From: Aquimonas sp044344935
Lineage (GTDB): Bacteria; Pseudomonadota; Gammaproteobacteria; Xanthomonadales; Xanthomonadaceae
DNA length: 10,526 nucleotides
NCBI GenBank assembly: GCA_044344935.1
Contig: JBIJCA010000155.1
Location: 1 to 10,526, forward strand
Reading direction: 5' to 3'
The notes under the pieces are model-generated. The model saw only the letters and a program-made list of their open reading frames with translations. It was not told where the DNA came from and did no database searches. The stretch's first letter is position 1. Every line of letters starts with the position of its first letter. Shown here piece by piece: positions 5,824-10,526 of this stretch. The translations under genes and the position numbers were made by a program.

Positions 5824-8800
5824 ATGCTCGCTGCGCTGCTGTGCTGCGCGTCGATGGCACGGGTGGATGCGACGTCGACGCCTTTTCTCGACCTCGAACG
5901 CTATGGCCCCGGATCCGGCCTGTCGCAGTCGTCGGCGGTCGACATGGTGGAGGACGATCTGGGCTTCCTTTGGGTCGCCACCCAGGACGGGCTCAATCGC
6001 TTCGACGGGCATCGCTTCGAGGTGCTGCGTTTCCAGCCGGCGGGTGGAGAGGCGACGCAGCCCGCGGGCATGCCGATCGAACTGGCCAGCGGCAGCATCG
6101 ACGCACTCGGCTTCGATCGCGAGGGCTGGCTTTGGCTGGGCCTGAACGATGCCGGCCTGCAGCGGCTGAACCAGCGCGACGGCCGCAGCGAGTGGCTGCC
6201 GCCTGAAGCGCTTGGCAGCGGCCAGGTGCAGCTGCTCGCCTTGCATCCCGAGGGCGGCGTGTGGGCGGGCTCACCGGATGGCGTTCGCCGGGTCGATGCA
6301 CGCCTGGAACCGGGGCCGCCGCTGCCCAACACGCGCGAGGGCGTTGCGCTGCGGGTGCAGCCGGACGGCGATGTCTGGTGGCTGGGCTCGGACTGTCGAC
6401 TGCTTGAGATCTCGGCTGACGGAAGTACCCGCAAGCTGTGGCAGGCCGATCGCGATCGCGAGTGCAGCAGCCTGGGGCAGGCGCGCGGGCAGAGCTGGAT
6501 CGGCAGTCGTTCGGGGCGGCTCTACACGCTCGATGGGCTGGGCCAGCAGCTGCGTCAGATCGGTCTGCCAGCGCGGCCCGACGGCCAGCCCCAGCGGATC
6601 ACCCGCGTGCTCGCCCGGCGCGACGGCGAGGTGCTGCTCGGCATGGCGGACGGGCAGCTGTGGCTGCACGAACCGTTGGGGTCCCCCTCACTGCTGCGGC
6701 TGACCGTGGAGCCCGCGCCGCAGAGCGAGATCACCGCGCTGTTCGAGGACAGCACGGGCGTGCTGTGGGTGGGCAGCTACACCAGCGGCCTGTTCAGGGC
6801 GCGCAGCCTGTCGCCGCTGCTGCGCCGCGAGCTGGCGCCCGACCCGGTCGAACTGGGCTTCGCCAATCGCAGCGTGCGGGCCATACGCAGTGTGGGTGAC
6901 GCGCTGCTGGTCGGCCTCGACTCGGGCCTGTTGATCCAGCCCCGGGAAGGACTCGGGCGCAGCCTGCCCGAGCTCAGCGGTCTGTCGGTGCGCGCCATCG
7001 AGCCCGAACCGGAAGGGGGCGCCTGGCTGGGGACGGATGCCGGCCTGTGGCGGATGGATGCGCAGAAGCGGGTTCGCCTGATCGCCGGCACCGAGCGCCG
7101 CCGCGTCACCGCACTGCTGCGCGAAAGCGGTCGCCTGCTGGTGGCCACCCGCTCGGGGCTGCTCGACCTGAGCCTGCCGGACGAATCCTTCGCGGCCGTA
7201 CCGCTGGCGCTGCGCAGCAGCTTCCTGACCAGCCTGGCTCGCGATCGCGATGGTCAGCTCTGGGCCGGCAGCAACGAGGACGGCGTGTGGCTCTGGAATG
7301 AATCCGAGCCGCCGCGCGCGCTGGGTCTGCAGGACGGACTTGCCCACCCTTCGGTGTGGTCGCTCCTGGCGGAGGACGATGGCGTCTGGGTCGGCACCTT
7401 TGCCGGCGGCCTGCATCGCTTCGACCACGAGGGTCGGCTCCAGCGTCTGTATGCCGAGCGCGACGGGCTGTCCAGCAACGTGATTTACCGGATCCAGCGC
7501 GACGCACTCGAACGGGTCTGGATCAGCACCAATGACGGTCTCAACGTGATTGATGGCAACAGCGGCGCGATCCGCGTACTGCGCCGCCAGGACGGCTTGC
7601 GCAACCATGAGTTCAACAACGGTGCCAGCTACAGCGACGCGCAGGGGCGGCTGTGGTTCGGCGGCCCCGAAGGCCTGGATGTCATCGAACCCTGGCGCGA
7701 GGAGCCCGAACCTCCGCGCGCGCGCGTCGCAATTGCCGGGTTGCGCCTGCCGACCGCAGTCGGTCGCGAGGCGCAGCGCGAGCGCACCGGCGGTCTGGAA
7801 ATCGCCTACGCGCGCGAACTGCAGCTCGGCTATCGCGACAGCACGATCGGACTCGTGCTGAGCGCGCTCGACAGCGCTGCCCCCGCATCGGCGCGTCTGC
7901 GCTACCGGCTGATCGGGCTGGAATCGGAGTGGACGGCCCTGCCGCAGGGACGCGCCGAGATCAACTACGCGTTTCTGCCGCCCGGCAGCTATCGCCTGGA
8001 GCTGCAGGCGGCCGGCCGCGACGGCCGCTTCGGCAGCACGCGTGCGCTCGAGATCGTGATGGCACCGCCGCCCTGGGCGGCGCCGTCGGCATGGCTCGGC
8101 TACGCCCTGTTCGGCGTGCTCGGCATCGTTCTGGTGACGCTGGAACTGCGGGCGCGCATGCGGCGCGAGCGAGAGCTGGTGGCGCGATTGAACCGCGAGG
8201 TCGAAGCCCGCACCGCCGAGCTCGAACAGGCGAACAGCCTGCTGACCCGCAGCAATCTGCAGCTGGAACAGGCCAACCGGACCGATCCTCTGACCCAGGT
8301 CGCCAATCGACGCGACCTGCAGCAGTGGCTGGATGAACTTGCGCCGCGGGTCCAGCGCGAGGTCGCCAGCCGGCCGCGCGGACACCACGGTCTCGCCGTC
8401 TTCATGATCGATATCGATGACTTCAAGCGCATCAACGACAGCCTTGGACACCAGACCGGCGACGAGGTGCTGGTGGAGTTCGCGCAGCGCTTGCGTCACT
8501 ACTGCAGAGGCGAGGATCGCCTGGTGCGCTGGGGCGGCGAGGAGTTCCTGCTGGTGGTGCGCGAACTGCCGCGCGACGAGGCTCGCGCGCTGGCCGAGCG
8601 GATCCGCTCGGCGATCGCGCGCGAGCCGCTGGAGCTTCGCTCGGGACGCAGTCTGTCGCTGAGCTGCTCGATCGGCTTCGCGCCCTGGCCGCTGGCCGCG
8701 CACTGGCCGGCGCTTGGCGAGTGGGAGCAGAGCGTGAACCTCGCTGACCAGGCGCTCTACGAGGCCAAGCGGCGCGGCAAGAACGGCTGGGTCGGCCTGC

Positions 8801-8916
8801 ACACTGCCGCCGGCATCGAACGCAACACCCTGCTCAGCCTGCTCGCCGCCGCCCAGGTCGACGAATGGCCGCAGCAGCATGTCACGGTGCTGCGCTCCGA
8901 GTCTGGGGCGTCCTGA
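5824..8916 (+). CDS. Beta-propeller sensor diguanylate cyclase (Reg_prop / Y_Y_Y / GGDEF)
   Basis: This protein of about 1030 residues should sense a periplasmic signal and make cyclic di-GMP. After a short signal (MLAALLCCASMARVDA) come Reg_prop-type propeller repeats over about 32-626, starting GLSQSSAVDMVEDDLGFLWV and recurring as LWVGS, LWAGS, VWVGT, VWIST and LWFGG. A Y_Y_Y-like beta module follows (about 690-750), then one membrane span (about 755-775), a coiled coil (RLNREVEARTAELEQANSLL), and a complete GGDEF domain from DPLT at 821. The active site GGEEF is at 904-908, the metal-binding Asp in MIDIDDFK is Asp863, and the product-inhibition I-site RGED is at 895-898, so it should be active and feedback-controlled. 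The start is uncertain: ATG 5824 opens on the hydrophobic core, whereas GTG 5788 would add SPRRTW, a better signal-peptide n-region. Neither has a strong ribosome site. It is transcribed divergently from the cytochrome gene. Confidence 0.93.
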   Translation: MLAALLCCASMARVDATSTPFLDLERYGPGSGLSQSSAVDMVEDDLGFLWVATQDGLNRFDGHRFEVLRFQPAGGEATQPAGMPIELASGSIDALGFDREGWLWLGLNDAGLQRLNQRDGRSEWLPPEALGSGQVQLLALHPEGGVWAGSPDGVRRVDARLEPGPPLPNTREGVALRVQPDGDVWWLGSDCRLLEISADGSTRKLWQADRDRECSSLGQARGQSWIGSRSGRLYTLDGLGQQLRQIGLPARPDGQPQRITRVLARRDGEVLLGMADGQLWLHEPLGSPSLLRLTVEPAPQSEITALFEDSTGVLWVGSYTSGLFRARSLSPLLRRELAPDPVELGFANRSVRAIRSVGDALLVGLDSGLLIQPREGLGRSLPELSGLSVRAIEPEPEGGAWLGTDAGLWRMDAQKRVRLIAGTERRRVTALLRESGRLLVATRSGLLDLSLPDESFAAVPLALRSSFLTSLARDRDGQLWAGSNEDGVWLWNESEPPRALGLQDGLAHPSVWSLLAEDDGVWVGTFAGGLHRFDHEGRLQRLYAERDGLSSNVIYRIQRDALERVWISTNDGLNVIDGNSGAIRVLRRQDGLRNHEFNNGASYSDAQGRLWFGGPEGLDVIEPWREEPEPPRARVAIAGLRLPTAVGREAQRERTGGLEIAYARELQLGYRDSTIGLVLSALDSAAPASARLRYRLIGLESEWTALPQGRAEINYAFLPPGSYRLELQAAGRDGRFGSTRALEIVMAPPPWAAPSAWLGYALFGVLGIVLVTLELRARMRRERELVARLNREVEARTAELEQANSLLTRSNLQLEQANRTDPLTQVANRRDLQQWLDELAPRVQREVASRPRGHHGLAVFMIDIDDFKRINDSLGHQTGDEVLVEFAQRLRHYCRGEDRLVRWGGEEFLLVVRELPRDEARALAERIRSAIAREPLELRSGRSLSLSCSIGFAPWPLAAHWPALGEWEQSVNLADQALYEAKRRGKNGWVGLHTAAGIERNTLLSLLAAAQVDEWPQQHVTVLRSESGAS

Positions 8917-8968
8917 GCGGCAGCAGGTGACGATGCACTGCATGCGCGTTGGTGAAGCCTCCGAGCCC

Positions 8969-9013
8969 GGCGAGGGTTCGGGCAAGTGCGTGGACGGCGG
9001 CGAGGGTTCAGGC
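8969..9013 (+). repeat. Direct repeat GGCGAGGGTTC(G/A)GGC, spacing 30
   Basis: Fifteen-base copies at 8969-8983 and 8999-9013 differ at one position. The period is 30 bases. Two copies only; no function apparent. Confidence 0.6.
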
Positions 9014-9030
9014 CGCGACCTTGGACCTCG

Positions 9031-9111
9031 CTGCGCTTCGCCCAACCTACGAAGGCCCGTCGATTGAGCCCAGCGCTGCGAGGCCGCTTCGCAGCTTGGG
9101 CGGCGCCGCAG
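9031..9111. repeat. Nested inverted repeat with the CCCAACCTACG motif
   Basis: The outer arms are CTGCG...CGCCCAA (9031-9035 and 9039-9045) against TTGGGCG...CGCAG (9096-9102 and 9107-9111). Inside, GCTGCGA (9075-9081) pairs perfectly with TCGCAGC (9089-9095). The string CGCTTCGCCCAACCTACG resembles the dispersed intergenic 'CGTAGGTTGGGC' repeats I know from many proteobacterial genomes. Membership of such a family is inference from recall. Confidence 0.55.
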
Positions 9112-9318
9112 TGACGCCGAATGTCGCGGCAGGTCCGGGTGCCTCGGTGATCACGACGCACGCGCGTGGATTCGCCACACCAAACGGCAGGCGCCATCGC
9201 AGCCGGCCATAATCCGCCGATGACCGCCTGCCCGCCCGTGCCGCACTTGATTCCAGGCCTGACCGAACCGTCGGCGCGGCGACACTGTCCGCACAGCGGA
9301 GGCAAGTTGCATGCGCTT

Positions 9319-9434
9319 GCCGCCGGGCTCCCCCCTCCCGCTCCGGCAGATGCGCGCGCCGCTGTGCTCCCTTTTGCCCTCGCGGGAAAGGCGTCCGCCG
9401 CTGTGCTCCCCTCTCCCCCTGTGGGAGAGGGGTC
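9319..9434. repeat. Three tandem 39-base units, each centred on CGCCG..GCTCCC
   Basis: CGCCGCTGTGCTCCC occurs exactly at 9357-9371 and 9396-9410 (period 39). A diverged copy, GCCGCCGGGCTCCC, begins at about 9319. Each unit continues with a C/T-rich run then a G/A-rich run, so each tends to fold. Read on the minus strand the units give a 13-residue periodic peptide (GEHSGGR / REHSGAR / GEPGGKR), simply because 39 is a multiple of three. Confidence 0.65.
9408..9432. repeat. Hairpin CCCCTCTCCC-CCTGT-GGGAGAGGGG
   Basis: A perfect 10-bp stem with a 5-base loop, followed by a second partial GGGGGAGAGGGG run (9434-9445). This is the familiar 'CCTCTCCC...GGGAGAGG' palindrome common in intergenic regions of GC-rich proteobacteria. 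No T-run follows on either strand, so a terminator role is not supported. Confidence 0.65.
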
Positions 9435-9527
9435 GGGGGAGAGGGGTCGATCCCGCCTGACGCTTGAACGCACACCGACGGCGCCCTGCAGCAGGCTCAC
9501 CCGTAGCGAAGCATTCGCCCATCCACG

Positions 9528-10526
9528 ATGACTGCGCCTGCACCGCCGCCCCCACACCCGAAACCCGTGCAGCGACGCTGGCCTCACCGCTGGCGCCACG
9601 CTGGCATCGCCCTGGTCGCGCTGCTGCTGGCCGCGCTGATGCTGGATCGCCTGTTTCCGCCGCCACTGCCAAACCTCGACGCCGACGGCGCCACGGTGGT
9701 CACCGCGCGCGACGGCCGGCCGCTGCGGGCGTTTCCCGATCGCGAAGGCGTCTGGCGGCTGCCGGTGGGGCTGGATGAAGTGTCGCCGCTTTACGTCGAG
9801 GCCCTGCTGACCTACGAGGACCGCTGGTTCTGGCAGCACCCCGGGGTCAACCCGGTCGCCGCGCTGCGCGCACTGGCGCAGGGCATTCGTCACGGTCGGG
9901 TGGTGTCCGGGGCATCCACCCTGAGCATGCAGGTCGCGCGTCTGCTGGAGCCGCAGTCTCCGGGCCTCGGCGGCAAGCTCAGGCAGAGCCTGCGCGCGCT
10001 GCAGCTGGAGTGGCGGCTGGACAAGCGCGAGATTCTTGAGCTGTACCTGAACTACGCGCCTTTCGGCGGTCCGATCGAAGGTGTGCAGGCCGCGAGTTGG
10101 GCCTATCTCGGCAAGCCGGCAGCGCAGCTCTCGCAGGCCGAGGCCGCGCTGCTGGCGGTGCTGCCGCAAGCGCCCAGCCGGCTGCGTCCGGATCGTCACC
10201 CCGAGCGAGCGCGCGCGGCCCGCGACAAGGTGCTGCAGCGGCTGGCCGATTTCGAGGTCTGGTCGCATGCGGCTGTCGAGGACGCGCGCGCCGAGAACGT
10301 GGTGGCGCGCAGCCTGGCCATTCCACAGTCGGCCGCGCTGCTGGCTGAGCGCCTGCGCCGCGCGCATCCGCAGCTGCGCAGCATCGGCAGCAGCATCGAT
10401 CACGATCTGCAGCTGCGGCTGGAAGCGCGGCTCGCGGCCTGGGTCGATCGCCTGCCGCCGCGAACGTCCGCGGCCGTGCTGGTGCTCGACAACCGCAGCG
10501 CCGAGGTGCGCGCCTATCTCGGCAGC
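9528..10526 (+). CDS. pbpC: Penicillin-binding protein 1C, N-terminal 333 residues (cut by window end)
   Basis: PbpC is a bifunctional peptidoglycan glycosyltransferase/transpeptidase anchored in the inner membrane. The visible part has a Pro-rich cytoplasmic start, one membrane anchor at about 25-43 (GIALVALLLAALMLDRLF), and a complete GT51 glycosyltransferase domain: YEDRWFWQHPGV with catalytic Glu97, GASTLSMQVARLL (128-140), and KREILELYLNYAPFGG followed by IEGVQAASWAYLG. The transpeptidase domain is beginning (SAAVLVLDNRSAEVRAYLGS) when the window ends, so its serine is not seen. The EDRWFWQHPGV and PFGGPIEGVQAAS forms favour PBP1C over PBP1A/1B. ATG 9528 is the first start after an in-frame TAG (9504-9506). 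It has no clear Shine-Dalgarno sequence. The frame is open to the last base. Confidence 0.92.
   Translation, partial: MTAPAPPPPHPKPVQRRWPHRWRHAGIALVALLLAALMLDRLFPPPLPNLDADGATVVTARDGRPLRAFPDREGVWRLPVGLDEVSPLYVEALLTYEDRWFWQHPGVNPVAALRALAQGIRHGRVVSGASTLSMQVARLLEPQSPGLGGKLRQSLRALQLEWRLDKREILELYLNYAPFGGPIEGVQAASWAYLGKPAAQLSQAEAALLAVLPQAPSRLRPDRHPERARAARDKVLQRLADFEVWSHAAVEDARAENVVARSLAIPQSAALLAERLRRAHPQLRSIGSSIDHDLQLRLEARLAAWVDRLPPRTSAAVLVLDNRSAEVRAYLGS

Larger units (their letters stand above)
8917..9527. other. 611-base gene-free, repeat-rich spacer before pbpC
   Basis: No recognisable protein gene is present. The stretch holds a spaced direct repeat (8969-9013), a nested inverted repeat (9031-9111), three tandem 39-base units (about 9319-9434) and a GGGAGAGG hairpin (9408-9432). 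CATAAT at 9208-9213 resembles a -10 box and lies six bases before an ATG (9220) whose frame runs to a TGA overlapping the pbpC start. The -35 region is poor and the peptide runs through the tandem repeats, so no gene is called. There is no clear terminator for the diguanylate cyclase gene. Confidence 0.6.

Noticed and set aside
6688..9045. 785-codon open frame on the minus strand
   Set aside because: It lies antisense to the clearly recognisable propeller/GGDEF protein. Such long antisense frames arise from high third-position GC, and its peptide shows no motif.
9408..9432. Terminator for the diguanylate cyclase gene
   Set aside because: The hairpin is strong, but it lies about 490 bases after the stop codon and has no T-run. 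It better fits a common intergenic palindrome.
8757..10403. 548-codon open frame on the minus strand
   Set aside because: It crosses the end of the diguanylate cyclase gene, the repeat-rich spacer and antisense pbpC; its low-complexity peptide includes translated intergenic repeats.
1..10526. CRISPR array, tRNA or rRNA gene
   Set aside because: No regularly spaced 25-40-base repeats with unique spacers were seen (the 39-base units are contiguous), and no tRNA cloverleaf or rRNA signature was noticed.

Overview
The window is very GC-rich and codon-biased. Its gene content is a secreted penicillin-acylase-type hydrolase, a diheme cytochrome c, a propeller-linked diguanylate cyclase and PbpC. 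This suggests a gammaproteobacterium of the Xanthomonadales/Lysobacterales type, but that placement is inference, since no rRNA or other phylogenetic marker is present.

Left part (1-1545), accessory. The first 135 bases are the right end of an IS66-family element: the transposase C-terminus followed by a terminal repeat ending CTTAC. Its outer edge lies inside a frameshifted IS110/IS1111-type transposase remnant, so one IS has landed in another. About 300 gene-free bases follow, which may be the noncoding right end of that IS110-type element. Next comes a small acidic orphan gene (753-1253, minus), visibly less GC-rich than the rest. It carries integron-style core sequences at both ends: GCCTAAC overlapping its stop codon and GTTAGGT just before its start codon. 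The most economical reading is a stranded integron gene cassette whose attC was split by an IS1111-type insertion, later hit by IS66. A perfect 9-bp-arm palindrome lies just upstream of the cassette, and a strong terminator follows.

Middle part (1546-5407), minus strand: a large exported Ntn-hydrolase of the penicillin acylase family (possible acyl-homoserine-lactone or other amide hydrolase) and, 421 bases upstream of it, a periplasmic diheme cytochrome c of the c4 type. The long gap suggests separate transcription.

Right part (5408-10526), plus strand: a large membrane-anchored sensor with a periplasmic beta-propeller, a Y_Y_Y-like module, one membrane span, a coiled coil and a complete GGEEF diguanylate cyclase domain with an intact I-site. 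A 611-base gene-free stretch follows, full of repeat-like sequence: a nested inverted repeat, three tandem 39-base units and a GGGAGAGG hairpin. The window ends inside pbpC (penicillin-binding protein 1C), cut just after its transpeptidase domain begins.

No tRNA, rRNA or CRISPR array was seen. The core genes look ordinary. The unusual material is the IS/cassette composite at the left and the repeat-rich spacer before pbpC.
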